From: Erysipelotrichaceae bacterium
Lineage (GTDB): Bacteria > Bacillota_I > Bacilli_A > Acholeplasmatales > Anaeroplasmataceae
DNA length: 64,000 bases
Reading direction: 5' to 3'
Assembly: GCA_015059145.1 (NCBI GenBank)
Contig: SVAZ01000001.1
Span: 124,001-188,000 of the forward strand
Shown: one piece after another, positions 18,183 through 27,339 of the stretch
How the letters are laid out: each line of letters opens with the position of its first letter
How positions within the stretch are numbered: the stretch's first letter is position 1
Position numbers and translations under genes: made by a program
The notes under the pieces: generated by a model
Databases searched by the model: none
What the model was told of the DNA's origin: nothing
What the model saw: only the letters and a program-made list of their open reading frames with translations

Positions 18183-19406
18183 ATGGAATCAAAGATGTTC
18201 GAGCTTCATAGAAAAAATGTATTGAGCCAAATGGAGGATAACTCTGTAATGATTATTTTTTCTAGAGAGAAGGAAGAGGCTATTGTAAATCAAAAATATA
18301 ATGTGAATAGAAATTATTATTATATTTGTGGTGTGTTAGAATATGGAAATGTTGTTATACTTTCTAAAAATAATGGAGTAGAAGGCTCAACTATTTTTAT
18401 AAATCCTTATGATGAATTTAAAGCAAAGTGGGTTGGTGCTCCACTATCAAAGGAAGAGGTTAGTAATATTTCGGGAATTAAGGAGGTAAGATATTTAGAT
18501 TCTTTTGATCAATATCTTGGCTATGTATTAGAATCTACTAAGAATGTATATTTAGATATAGAACCTTCTGATTTAAAATCTCAGTTAACCTTGGATGAAG
18601 AGTTTGCAAAAAATATTAAGGAGAAAAAACCATGGTTGAATATTTTAAATGCGAGAGATTTATTTAGAAATGCAAGAACAGTTAAGGATGAGGATGAAAT
18701 ATCCTTAATGAAAAAGGCTATTTCTATTACTAACGAGGGTATTAAAAACATATTAAAAAATTTAAAGGAAAGCTATGAATACCAAATCGAATCTTATTTT
18801 GATCAGGCTATTAAATATTATGGATCAACAGGTTTTGCATTTCCTACTATAGCTGCAAGCGGAAAGAATGCCTGCTGCCTACATTATGGTGATAATAATT
18901 GTATTGCTAAGGATGGAGATTTAATTTTATTTGATTTAGGTGCATCTGTTAATATGTATTGTGCTGATATTTCTAGAACCTTCCCTGTTAGTGGAAAGTT
19001 TACTGAAAGACAAAAGCAAATTTATAATATTGTTTTAGCTGGCCAAGAGCTTGTATTTAAGCATGCAAGACCAGGCATTACTACTAGAGAACTTAATAAG
19101 GTTTTAGTGGATTTCTATGGTGAAGAATTAATGAAGATTGGATTAATTAATAATCCTAGTGAGGTATCTAAATATTATTATCATGGTGTATCTCATCATA
19201 TTGGCTTAGATTGCCATGATTTATGTGATTATGGTCCATTAAAGCCAGGCTGTGTTATTTCAAATGAGCCAGGCCTATATATAGCTGAAGAGGGTATAGG
19301 TATTCGTATTGAGGATGATGTTTTAATTACAGAAAATGGTGCTGAGTGGTTAAGCCCACAAATAATTAAGACAGTTGAAGAAATAGAAGAATTTATGAAA
19401 AATTAA
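18183..19406 (+). CDS. Xaa-Pro aminopeptidase, family M24
   Basis: Removes N-terminal residues preceding proline, using two metal ions. The 407-aa protein has the creatinase-like N-terminal domain and the pita-bread domain with all five metal ligands: Asp251 and Asp262, a His in SHHIG (338/339), Glu362 in NEPGLY and Glu377 in RIEDD. It is 17 bases downstream of the ABC exporter and followed by a second aminopeptidase, so this is a small peptide-processing group. Confidence 0.93.
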   Translation: MESKMFELHRKNVLSQMEDNSVMIIFSREKEEAIVNQKYNVNRNYYYICGVLEYGNVVILSKNNGVEGSTIFINPYDEFKAKWVGAPLSKEEVSNISGIKEVRYLDSFDQYLGYVLESTKNVYLDIEPSDLKSQLTLDEEFAKNIKEKKPWLNILNARDLFRNARTVKDEDEISLMKKAISITNEGIKNILKNLKESYEYQIESYFDQAIKYYGSTGFAFPTIAASGKNACCLHYGDNNCIAKDGDLILFDLGASVNMYCADISRTFPVSGKFTERQKQIYNIVLAGQELVFKHARPGITTRELNKVLVDFYGEELMKIGLINNPSEVSKYYYHGVSHHIGLDCHDLCDYGPLKPGCVISNEPGLYIAEEGIGIRIEDDVLITENGAEWLSPQIIKTVEEIEEFMKN

Positions 19407-19445
19407 AAAATGGGATAGTATTATTAGTGAAGGAAGGAAAAACAA

Positions 19446-20675
19446 ATGAAGAAAAGTGTATTGAAAAATTATGCTAAGCTTATAGTTAAGGTTGGCGCAA
19501 ATGTACAAAAGAATCAGGATGTGGTTATTCAAGCATCTGTTGATGATGCATATTTTGTCAAATATGTAGTTGAGGAGGCTTATAAGGCTAAGGCAAGATC
19601 AGTAAGAGTTGAATGGAGCTGTGATGAGGTTACTAAGCTGAATTATAAATATCAAACAGTTAAGACTTTGACAGATATTCCTAATTGGAGCTTAGAAAAA
19701 ATGCAGCATAGAGTAGACACTCTACCTGCGATGATTTATATTACATCAGAGGATCCTGATGCAATGAATGGTATTGACCAAGAAAAGATGACAGCGGTTA
19801 GAAGACATAATGGACCTATTATGATGAAATATCGTGAGCAAATGGATAATAAATATCAATGGACTATTGTTGGTATTCCTGGTGAAAAATGGGCTCAAAA
19901 GATATTCCCAAATGAATCAACTAAAAAGGCTATGGATTTATTATGGGATGCCATTTTACATGTAACTAGAGTAAATGGAGATGCTATTGATAATTGGAAT
20001 AAGCATAATGCTAACTTAGTAGATAAATATACAAAGCTTAATAATTTAGAAATTAAGACATTAAAATATAAATCTGCTAATGGTACAGATTTTACTGTAG
20101 GTCTTCATAAAAATTGTATTTTTGAAGCAGGTGCTGCAAAAACATTATCAGGTGTAGTTTATAATCCTAATATGCCAACTGAGGAGTGCTTTACATCACC
20201 AGATAGAACTACAGCAAATGGTATTGTATATTCTACAAAGCCTTTATCAGTTTCTGGTGTATTAGTTGATAATTTTGCATTTAAATTTGAAAATGGTAAG
20301 ATAGTTGAGGTTATTGCTCAAAATGAAGAGCATAAGAATGTGCTTGAGAAGCTTATTAGCTTAGATGAGGGCGCTAGACAATTAGGAGAGGTTGCCTTGG
20401 TTCCGTTTGATTCTCCAATTAATCAAACTGGATTATTATTCTATAATACTTTATATGATGAGAATGCTTGTTGTCATTTGGCTATTGGTAGAGCATTCAA
20501 CGAATGTATCAAGGATTATGACAAGCTATCAGAAGAAGAGATAAAGGCAGTGGACTTAAATGTTTCTATGATTCATGTAGATTTTATGATTGGATCAGAG
20601 GATTTATCTATTGTTGCTGAAACTTATGATGGTAAGACAGTTCAAATCTTTAAGGATGGTACTTGGGCTATATAA
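19446..20675 (+). CDS. Aminopeptidase, family M29 (AmpS/PepS/PepT type)
   Basis: Thermophilic-aminopeptidase family metallopeptidase of 409 aa with broad N-terminal specificity. Recognised from the N-terminal pattern (YAKLIVKVGANVQKNQDVVI), GVVYNPNMPTEECFTSPDR, LGEVALV near residue 315 and HLAIGRAF near 345, which supply family metal ligands. The start has AAGGAAAAAC upstream. It ends at a shared bidirectional terminator. Confidence 0.93.
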   Translation: MKKSVLKNYAKLIVKVGANVQKNQDVVIQASVDDAYFVKYVVEEAYKAKARSVRVEWSCDEVTKLNYKYQTVKTLTDIPNWSLEKMQHRVDTLPAMIYITSEDPDAMNGIDQEKMTAVRRHNGPIMMKYREQMDNKYQWTIVGIPGEKWAQKIFPNESTKKAMDLLWDAILHVTRVNGDAIDNWNKHNANLVDKYTKLNNLEIKTLKYKSANGTDFTVGLHKNCIFEAGAAKTLSGVVYNPNMPTEECFTSPDRTTANGIVYSTKPLSVSGVLVDNFAFKFENGKIVEVIAQNEEHKNVLEKLISLDEGARQLGEVALVPFDSPINQTGLLFYNTLYDENACCHLAIGRAFNECIKDYDKLSEEEIKAVDLNVSMIHVDFMIGSEDLSIVAETYDGKTVQIFKDGTWAI

Positions 20676-20680
20676 AAAAT

Positions 20681-20702
20681 GAGGCACGAATTTTCGTGCC
20701 TC
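20681..20702. terminator. Bidirectional terminator
   Basis: Stem GAGGCACGA / TCGTGCCTC with a 4-base loop, between the converging M29 aminopeptidase (+) and rubrerythrin (-) genes. Confidence 0.85.
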
Positions 20703-21236
20703 TTAATAATTTTCTGGATAAATTTGAAAATAGCTTTGAGTATGTGAGCATACAGGACACATTTTAGGTGCATCCTCATTTTCATAGATGTGACCACAAT
20801 TTCTACATTGCCATAAAACAGCGTCATCCTTTCTAAATACCTCATTGTTATTAATATTATCCCTTAATGCTTGGAATCTATCCTCATGATGCTTTTCTAT
20901 ATTTGCAACACCATCAAATAGATTTGCGATTTGAATAAAGCCCTCCTCCTTAGCTACCTCAGCAAATTCCTTATACATTTTACTCCACTCAAAGTTTTCG
21001 CCACTAATAGCATCCTCTAGATTTTGAGGTGTTTCTTTAAGATTACCTAAAGCCTTAAACCAAAGCTTTGCGTGCTCTAGCTCATTTAAAGCTGTATATT
21101 CAAATATTTCAGCTATTTGCTCATAGCCTTCATTTTTAGCTGCCTTTGAATAATAAAGATATTTAGCATGTGCTTGTGTTTCACCTGCAAATGCTGTATA
21201 TAAATTTTTTTCAGTTTTTGATCCTTTTAATTCCAT
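20703..21236 (-). CDS. Rubrerythrin
   Basis: Non-haem diiron peroxidase that removes hydrogen peroxide in anaerobes. The 177-aa protein has the ferritin-like four-helix domain with Glu/His ligands (GETQAHAKY; ALNELEHAKLW; IEKHHEDRF) and a C-terminal rubredoxin-type iron site (CRNCGH ... CPVC). Monocistronic, with AAGGAGA before the ATG. It indicates an anaerobic or microaerobic lifestyle. Confidence 0.96.
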   Translation of the reverse strand: MELKGSKTEKNLYTAFAGETQAHAKYLYYSKAAKNEGYEQIAEIFEYTALNELEHAKLWFKALGNLKETPQNLEDAISGENFEWSKMYKEFAEVAKEEGFIQIANLFDGVANIEKHHEDRFQALRDNINNNEVFRKDDAVLWQCRNCGHIYENEDAPKMCPVCSHTQSYFQIYPENY

Positions 21237-21306
21237 TTGTCTATCTCCTTTTCATTTGTTAATATTTACCTTAATAAAAAAAATATTCAAAAATAATAAA
21301 AAGTAG

Positions 21307-21334
21307 TTGAATTTATTTTTTTATTTGCTATAAT
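21307..21334 (+). promoter_or_regulatory. Promoter of tRNA-Gly
   Basis: TTGAAT (21307-21312), 16-base spacer, TATAAT (21329-21334), ending 20 bases before the tRNA 5' end. Confidence 0.75.
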
Positions 21335-21354
21335 AGTAGTGCACTAATTAAAAT

Positions 21355-21429
21355 GCCGCAGTAGTACAACGGTTAGTACATCTGATTGCCATTCAGATGA
21401 TGACGGTTCGATTCCGTTCTGTGGCTCCA
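21355..21429 (+). tRNA. tRNA-Gly (anticodon GCC)
   Basis: 75-nt cloverleaf with CCA encoded. Acceptor GCCGCAG pairs with CTGTGGC (one G-U). Anticodon stem TCTGA/TCAGA encloses loop TTGCCAT, giving anticodon GCC. The T arm has GGTTCGATTCC. It has its own promoter and terminator. Confidence 0.96.
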
Positions 21430-21440
21430 ATTAGATAATA

Positions 21441-21460
21441 AATCTCGTTAAAACGAGATT
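21441..21460 (+). terminator. Terminator of tRNA-Gly
   Basis: Stem AATCTCGTT / AACGAGATT with a 2-base apex (a shorter stem with a larger loop is more likely in vivo), followed by eight T. Confidence 0.85.
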
Positions 21461-21524
21461 TTTTTTTATTTTTTGATAATATTTGGTATAATATAAACAT
21501 AAGTATTATTTAGGGGATGAGACT

Positions 21525-22871
21525 ATGGATAAAATAAAGAAGCTTTCTCCAGTCAAAATTATATCATTAGGTTACTTAATAACCATTTTAGTTGGTACCC
21601 TTCTTTTGATGCTACCTATAGCCTCAAAGGATAGACAGGCTACTAGCTTTATTGATTCCTTTTTTGTTTCGACGTCAGCTACGTGTGTTACAGGTTTAAC
21701 ACCTTTTGATACATATACACATTGGTCTTTATTTGGACAAATTGTTATTTTGATATTGATTCAAATAGGTGGATTAGGCTTTATGACCATCATTACACTT
21801 GTGTTGATGATGTTGAAGAAGAACATAGGACTATATAATAGAACTATATTAATGCAATCTGCTGGTTCATATAATATTTCAGACATGGGACCATTTATAA
21901 AAAGAATAATTAAGGGAACGTTGCTTTTTGAAGGCTTAGGCACCATTATTCTAGCATTAGCCTTCTCAAAGGATATGAGCTTCGGCAAGGCCTTATATTA
22001 TGGTTTATTCCATTCAATATCGGCGTTTTGTAATGCTGGCTTTGATATTATGGGAAGCACCTCAGGATCATTAGTTGGATATTCTAACAACCCTATTGTA
22101 TTAATTACGATTATGTTCTTAATTGTCATAGGTGGTTTAGGATTTGTTGTATGGAGTGATATTTTAGACACTAAATTTAATTTTAAGAAGATGCAGCTGC
22201 ATACTAAAATTGTATTAGTATTTAGTGGTATAATAATTATAGTTCCAGCATTTTTGTTCTTTATATTAGAATTCACGGCCTTTGGTCAGGCTGGTGCATA
22301 TCAGGATTTATCATTTGGACAGAAGATTTTAAATTCCTTCTTCCTATCAATAAGCCCTAGAACAGCGGGCTTCTATTCTCTAGATTTAAATAATCTTACA
22401 AGCAGTGGTAAGCTATTAACAATGATATTAATGTTTATTGGTGGAAATTCTGGATCTACAGCTGGTGGTATTAAAATTACCACATTTATAGTTGTTCTTG
22501 CTAATATCATTTCCTCTGCTAGAGGTAAGGATAATGTGGTAATTTTTAAACGTAGAGTTTCAAATCAAATTATAAAGCAATCAAGCTCCTTGTTTGTTAC
22601 ATATTTGGTTTTAGTTTTAATAGGTGTTTTAGTTATAGCGGCTGTAGAGCCTTTTACACTAGAGCAGGTTTTGTTTGAGGTTATATCAGCATTAGGTACA
22701 GTTGGTTTATCCTTAGGTGTATCAGCTCAAGGTATGGTAGTAACTAAAATCGTATTAATTTTATTGATGTATGCCGGAAGGCTTGGAGCCGTAACTCTAT
22801 TAAGCTTCTTTGTTGAAAAAAGAGCAGACGATAATTTAATTGAACCGAAAGGAAAAATGTTGGTGGGTTAG
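21525..22871 (+). CDS. ktrB: Potassium uptake protein, TrkH/KtrB family
   Basis: Membrane subunit of a K+ uptake channel. The 448-aa protein has the four M1-P-M2 repeats of the family, with selectivity-filter loops such as TCVTGLTPF (about 52), HSISAFCNAGFD (about 166), SPRTAGFYS (about 277) and SALGTVGLSLG (about 390), each centred on the filter Gly. The next gene supplies the regulatory RCK subunit 1 base after this stop. Trk versus Ktr naming rests on size (KtrB is about this length); cofactor preference is not visible. Confidence 0.93.
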   Translation: MDKIKKLSPVKIISLGYLITILVGTLLLMLPIASKDRQATSFIDSFFVSTSATCVTGLTPFDTYTHWSLFGQIVILILIQIGGLGFMTIITLVLMMLKKNIGLYNRTILMQSAGSYNISDMGPFIKRIIKGTLLFEGLGTIILALAFSKDMSFGKALYYGLFHSISAFCNAGFDIMGSTSGSLVGYSNNPIVLITIMFLIVIGGLGFVVWSDILDTKFNFKKMQLHTKIVLVFSGIIIIVPAFLFFILEFTAFGQAGAYQDLSFGQKILNSFFLSISPRTAGFYSLDLNNLTSSGKLLTMILMFIGGNSGSTAGGIKITTFIVVLANIISSARGKDNVVIFKRRVSNQIIKQSSSLFVTYLVLVLIGVLVIAAVEPFTLEQVLFEVISALGTVGLSLGVSAQGMVVTKIVLILLMYAGRLGAVTLLSFFVEKRADDNLIEPKGKMLVG

Positions 22872-22872
22872 T

Positions 22873-23520
22873 ATGAAGACAGTTTTAATAATTGGTATGG
22901 GTGAGCTTGGTAAGCATTTAGCTTATAAGCTTCACGCATTAAAAAATGAGGTTTGTATTGTTGATGCAGATAAAAACATTATCGATACACTTCAAAAGGA
23001 TTTTGAAAATGCATATGTTGGTGATTGTATGCAAAGAAGTACTCTTGAGGAATTAGGTGTTAAGGATTTTGATATATGTGTTGTAGCCGTTGGTCAAAAC
23101 TTTCAAGCTTCATTAGAGATAACATCTCATTTAAAGGAATTAGGCGCTAAGCGTATAATTTCAAAGGCATCAAGTGATATTCAAGCTAAATTTTTACTTA
23201 TGGCTGGTGCTACAGAAACTGTTTATCCAGAAAAGGATATAGCAGATAAGCTTGCAGTTAAGTGTAGTGCTAATAATTTATTTGATTATTTTCAAATTTC
23301 TAATGAATATAGTATTATTGAAATGCTAGTTATCGATAAGTGGGTTGGTAAGTCTATAAAGGAGCTAGATATTAGAAACACTTATGATATTAATATCATT
23401 GCGATAAGAAGTGGTGATGAGGTTAATATACCTACCTCAGGATATACTTTTAATGCTGATGATCATATATTTGTTTTTGGCAATGAAAAGGTAATTAATA
23501 AGTTAAAGAAGAAAAAATAA
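22873..23520 (+). CDS. ktrA: Ktr/Trk potassium uptake regulatory subunit (RCK)
   Basis: Cytosolic ring-forming subunit that gates KtrB in response to nucleotides. From ATG 22873 it is 215 aa: an RCK_N Rossmann domain (IGMGELGKHLA, then VDADKNI at the end of beta 2) and an RCK_C (TrkA_C) domain from about residue 132. In several Bacillota KtrA the RCK_C domain binds c-di-AMP; that is family knowledge, and the c-di-AMP phosphodiesterase gdpP lies in the same window. An upstream TTG reading inside ktrB is rejected. Confidence 0.93.
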   Translation: MKTVLIIGMGELGKHLAYKLHALKNEVCIVDADKNIIDTLQKDFENAYVGDCMQRSTLEELGVKDFDICVVAVGQNFQASLEITSHLKELGAKRIISKASSDIQAKFLLMAGATETVYPEKDIADKLAVKCSANNLFDYFQISNEYSIIEMLVIDKWVGKSIKELDIRNTYDINIIAIRSGDEVNIPTSGYTFNADDHIFVFGNEKVINKLKKKK

Positions 23521-23522
23521 TG

Positions 23523-23544
23523 AAATCTCGAGCAATCGAGATTT
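23523..23544 (+). terminator. Terminator of ktrB-ktrA
   Basis: Stem AAATCTCG / CGAGATTT with a 6-base loop, followed by a T-rich tail. Confidence 0.85.
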
Positions 23545-23568
23545 TTTATTTTTTATTTAAAAAAGGTA

Positions 23569-23597
23569 TTGCATTATAGACAAACTTGACTTATAAT
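23569..23597 (+). promoter_or_regulatory. Promoter of rpoB-rpoC
   Basis: TTGCAT (23569-23574), 17-base spacer, TATAAT (23592-23597). It lies about 210 bases before the rpoB ATG, implying a long untranslated leader. Confidence 0.65.
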
Positions 23598-23805
23598 ATT
23601 AAAATGCATAAACTGGGAATTTTTCCATTTTTTGTGTTATTTGTTTTGTTTTCAACTACAATTTTAGTAGTTTTTCATATATCGTGGGTATCCAAAAGAA
23701 AGGTTTTAAACGCCCTTTTAACTTTTAGTTAAGAAATCGACAAGATGGTTTAAAAAATTTATAGGAAGGGATTGTATAGAAAAGCTATACAAACAAGGTG
23801 TCTTT
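23598..23805 (+). promoter_or_regulatory. Structured leader of rpoB
   Basis: No ORF. At least three hairpins can form: a GGGAA/TTCC hairpin followed by a T-run near 23617-23635; ACTAC/GTAGT followed by five T near 23656-23676; and an 8-bp hairpin TTGTATAG/CTATACAA (23772-23779 / 23785-23792) about 13 bases before the ATG. The first two resemble weak pause or attenuator hairpins; the last could control initiation. Function is inferred only. Confidence 0.4.
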
Positions 23806-26800
23806 ATGAATTACAAGAACGTTAATTATGGTAAGAAATCTGTTAGACGTAATTATTCTAAAATTCGTACTGAAATTGACTTACCAGGATTAATTGAAAT
23901 CCAGACTAAATCTTTTGATTTATTTGTGGAGCAAGGATTAAAGGAAGTTTTTGAGGATGCATCTCCTATTACATCTTTTAATCAAGACCTAAAGCTTTAT
24001 TTTGGTGATTATCACTTTGAAGATCCTAAGTTTAATATTGTAGAATCTAAGCTAAGAGATATCAACTACTCACGACCATTAAAGGTAAATGTAAGATTAG
24101 AAAATGCACAAACTGGTGAGGTTTTAGAGCAAGAATTATTTATGGGTGATATTCCTTACATGACTCCAGTTGGTACTTTTGTTATCAATGGTGCTGAGCG
24201 TGTAATTATCAGCCAAATTGTTCGTTCATCAGGTGTTTACTATGCAAAGGAAATTGACAAGAAGACTGGTGATTTAAAAATCAGCGGTACTGTTATTCCT
24301 ACACGTGGTGCTTGGATTGAATATGAAGCAGGCTCTAAGGATGTATGGTATGGTAAGCTAGATAGATCTAAGAAGATTCCATTAACTACAGTTTTAAGAG
24401 CTTATGGTTTATCTACTAATGAAAAGATTTTAGATTTATTCGGTGAAAATGATTATTTCAAGGCTACATTTGAGAAGGATCAAACTACTAATAGTGAGGA
24501 TGCTGCAGTAGAGGTTTACTCTAAGCTACGTCAAGGTGAAAAGGTTCCTGTAGAAGGAGCTAGGGCTTTAATCACTCAAAGATTATTTGATGATTCTAAA
24601 TATGACCTTCAAAAGGTTGGTCGTTATAAATACAATATGAAGCTAGACGTTCTACAACGCGCTAAAGGTCATTCATTAGCTAAGGATGTTGTAGCTACTG
24701 AGGATATTTTTGACGATGAAACTGGAGAGCTTTTATATTCAGCAGGTCAAAAGATTGCTGGTTATGGTGAGGTAATCGTTGACGAGGTTTATGATAAGCT
24801 TAATAAGGCACGTGCTGCATTCCGTCATAAGATTGATATGGAAGAGACTTTATGTGACGATCCTTATTGTGAAATTCTATACATTAATGTTGTTAAGGAA
24901 GATAAGACAGAAGAGGTTAAGGTTATTGGTAATGATCACCGTGAAACTGCATTACATATTACAATGTCTGACATTTTAGCTTCTGTAAGCTACTTCATTA
25001 ACTTATATTCAGGTGTTGGTAACTTTGATGATATTGACCACCTAGGTAATAGACGTTTACGTTTAATTGGTGAATTATTAAAGAACCAATTTAGAATTGG
25101 CTTTGCAAAGCTTAAGAAGAATATTGAGGATAGAATGTCTACTGTTGAAGTGGATAAGGCTACACCTCAAAATCTAATTAACATTAAGCCTTTAACATCT
25201 TCATTAAAGGAATTCTTTGGATCAAGCCAATTATCACAATTCATGGATCAAATTAACCCACTTGCTGAAATTACACAAAAGCGTCGTATTTCTGCGTTAG
25301 GTACTGGTGGTATCGCTCGTGATAGAGCTGGTGTAGAGGTTCGTGACGTTCACAATTCACACTATGGTAGAATGTGTCCTATCGAAACTCCAGAAGGTCC
25401 ATCAATCGGATTAATTACATCTTTAGCTACATATGCTAAGGTTAATGAATATGGATTTATTGAAACTCCTTATTTTGTTGTTAAGGAAGATGAAAAGGGA
25501 GTTAAGTATGTTTCTGATGAAATGATTTATTTACCTGCTGATAAGGAAGAGGGTAAGGTTATTGCTTCTGCTTCTACAAAGCTGGATGAAAATGGTCATA
25601 TTGTTGAGGAAAAGGTTATTGGTCGTCGTAACGGTGAAACTGAAATGGTTGAACCATCTGAGGTTGAATATATGGACGTTTCTCCAAAGCAAATCGTATC
25701 AGTAGCTGCTGCCTGCGTTCCATTCCTTGAGCACGATGATGCTACACGTGCGCTAATGGGTGCGAACATGCAACGTCAAGCAGTACCTATTATTAATCCA
25801 GAAAGCCCAATCGTTGGTACAGGTATGGAATATAGAGCTGCTAAGGATAGTGGTGCTTCATTAATTGCTAATATGGGTGGTATTGTTCAATACGTTGATG
25901 CTAAGAAGATCATTATCAAGGAAGATGGCGGAGATATTAGAAAGTATGATTTATATCAATTCCTACGTTCTAACTCTGCAACTGCAATTATGCAACGTCC
26001 TATTGTAGCTCCAGGTGAAAGAGTTGAGCGTGGTGATATTATCGCTGATGGTCAATCTATGAAAAATGGTGAGCTTGCGTTAGGTAGAAACGTACGTATT
26101 GCATTTATGACATGGGAAGGCTATAACTTCGAGGATGCCGTTATCATGTCTGAAAAGATGGTATATGATGATGTTTATACATCTTTACATATTGATGAAT
26201 TCGTTGTTGAATGTCGTGATACAAAGCTAGGACCTGAAGAGTTTACTTATGAAATTCCAAACGTTAAGGAAGAAAGTAAGAGACACTTAGATGCTAGAGG
26301 TATTATCATTCCAGGTAGCGAAGTAAAAGAAGGAGATATCTTAGTTGGTAAGACTACTCCTAAGGGACAAACAGATCCAACTCCAGAAGAAAAGCTATTA
26401 CTAGCTATCTTCGGTGAAAAGAGCCGTGATGTACGTGATACATCTTTACGTGTTCCACATGGTGGTGGAGGTGTTGTTCAATCAATTCAACATTTCTCTA
26501 AAGCTAAGGGTGATGATTTAGCTCCTGGTGTAAACGAGGTAGTTCGTATTTTCATCGTTCAAAAGCGTAAGATTCAGGTTGGAGATAAAATGGCTGGTCG
26601 TCATGGTAACAAGGGTGTTATTTCTAACATCTTACCACTTGAGGATATGCCATATACTGCAGATGGTCAACCAATTGACATCATGCTTAATCCTCAAGGT
26701 GTACCATCTCGTATGAACATCGGTCAGGTATTAGAGTTACACTTAGGTATTGCAGCTCAAAAGCTAGGTATTAAGGTTGCAACTCCAGTATTTGATGGTG

Positions 26801-27321
26801 CTACTATCGAAGATATTGAAGCTATTATGGCTGAGGCTGGAATGGCTCCAGATGGAAAAGAAGTATTATATGATGGTCGTACAGGTGAACCATTTGAAAA
26901 TAGAATCACAGTTGGTGTTATGTATTTCGTTAAGCTAAGCCACATGGTTGATGATAAGCTACATGCTCGTAACGTAGGTAAATATACTTTAGTTACTCAA
27001 CAACCAATGGGAGGTAAGGCACAAAATGGTGGTCAACGTTTCGGTGAAATGGAGGTATGGGCACTTCAAGCTTATGGTGCTGCACATACTTTACGAGAAA
27101 TGATGACTGTTAAGTCAGATGACTTAGTAGCTCGTGATCGTACATTTGATGCTATCGTTGATGGTAAGCTAATTCCTGAGTCTTCAATTCCTGAGTCATT
27201 CAGAGTATTAACTCGTGAATTACAATCATTAGGTATTCATGTTGAATTAATCAATGAAGATGGTGAAAATGAAGTAAACCGTTCTATTGTTGATTTCAAA
27301 ATTAGAGAGACAAAGCGTTAA
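23806..27321 (+). CDS. rpoB: DNA-directed RNA polymerase subunit beta
   Basis: Core polymerase subunit, 1171 aa, Firmicutes length. The rifampicin pocket is at about residues 472-500 (FFGSSQLSQFMDQINPLAE then ITQKRRISALGTGG): Asp481 (E. coli 516) and Ser496 (531) are kept, but the E. coli His526 position is Gln491 (codon CAA at 25276) and Asn518 is Ile483. Other core motifs (GDKMAGRHGNKGV, GQRFGEMEVWAL) are intact. It is not preceded by rplJ-rplL in this window; the upstream neighbour is the potassium uptake pair. Confidence 0.98.
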   Translation: MNYKNVNYGKKSVRRNYSKIRTEIDLPGLIEIQTKSFDLFVEQGLKEVFEDASPITSFNQDLKLYFGDYHFEDPKFNIVESKLRDINYSRPLKVNVRLENAQTGEVLEQELFMGDIPYMTPVGTFVINGAERVIISQIVRSSGVYYAKEIDKKTGDLKISGTVIPTRGAWIEYEAGSKDVWYGKLDRSKKIPLTTVLRAYGLSTNEKILDLFGENDYFKATFEKDQTTNSEDAAVEVYSKLRQGEKVPVEGARALITQRLFDDSKYDLQKVGRYKYNMKLDVLQRAKGHSLAKDVVATEDIFDDETGELLYSAGQKIAGYGEVIVDEVYDKLNKARAAFRHKIDMEETLCDDPYCEILYINVVKEDKTEEVKVIGNDHRETALHITMSDILASVSYFINLYSGVGNFDDIDHLGNRRLRLIGELLKNQFRIGFAKLKKNIEDRMSTVEVDKATPQNLINIKPLTSSLKEFFGSSQLSQFMDQINPLAEITQKRRISALGTGGIARDRAGVEVRDVHNSHYGRMCPIETPEGPSIGLITSLATYAKVNEYGFIETPYFVVKEDEKGVKYVSDEMIYLPADKEEGKVIASASTKLDENGHIVEEKVIGRRNGETEMVEPSEVEYMDVSPKQIVSVAAACVPFLEHDDATRALMGANMQRQAVPIINPESPIVGTGMEYRAAKDSGASLIANMGGIVQYVDAKKIIIKEDGGDIRKYDLYQFLRSNSATAIMQRPIVAPGERVERGDIIADGQSMKNGELALGRNVRIAFMTWEGYNFEDAVIMSEKMVYDDVYTSLHIDEFVVECRDTKLGPEEFTYEIPNVKEESKRHLDARGIIIPGSEVKEGDILVGKTTPKGQTDPTPEEKLLLAIFGEKSRDVRDTSLRVPHGGGGVVQSIQHFSKAKGDDLAPGVNEVVRIFIVQKRKIQVGDKMAGRHGNKGVISNILPLEDMPYTADGQPIDIMLNPQGVPSRMNIGQVLELHLGIAAQKLGIKVATPVFDGATIEDIEAIMAEAGMAPDGKEVLYDGRTGEPFENRITVGVMYFVKLSHMVDDKLHARNVGKYTLVTQQPMGGKAQNGGQRFGEMEVWALQAYGAAHTLREMMTVKSDDLVARDRTFDAIVDGKLIPESSIPESFRVLTRELQSLGIHVELINEDGENEVNRSIVDFKIRETKR

Positions 27322-27339
27322 TGGAGGGGCGAAAGAGAT

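Noticed and set aside
22840-22872. Upstream TTG start for ktrA
   Set aside because: Would overlap ktrB and add a non-conserved leader; ATG 22873 gives the canonical Rossmann start.
23598-23805. L10 or other known ribosomal leader before rpoB
   Set aside because: No rplJ follows and the hairpins do not match a leader I recognise; kept only as an uncharacterised structured leader.
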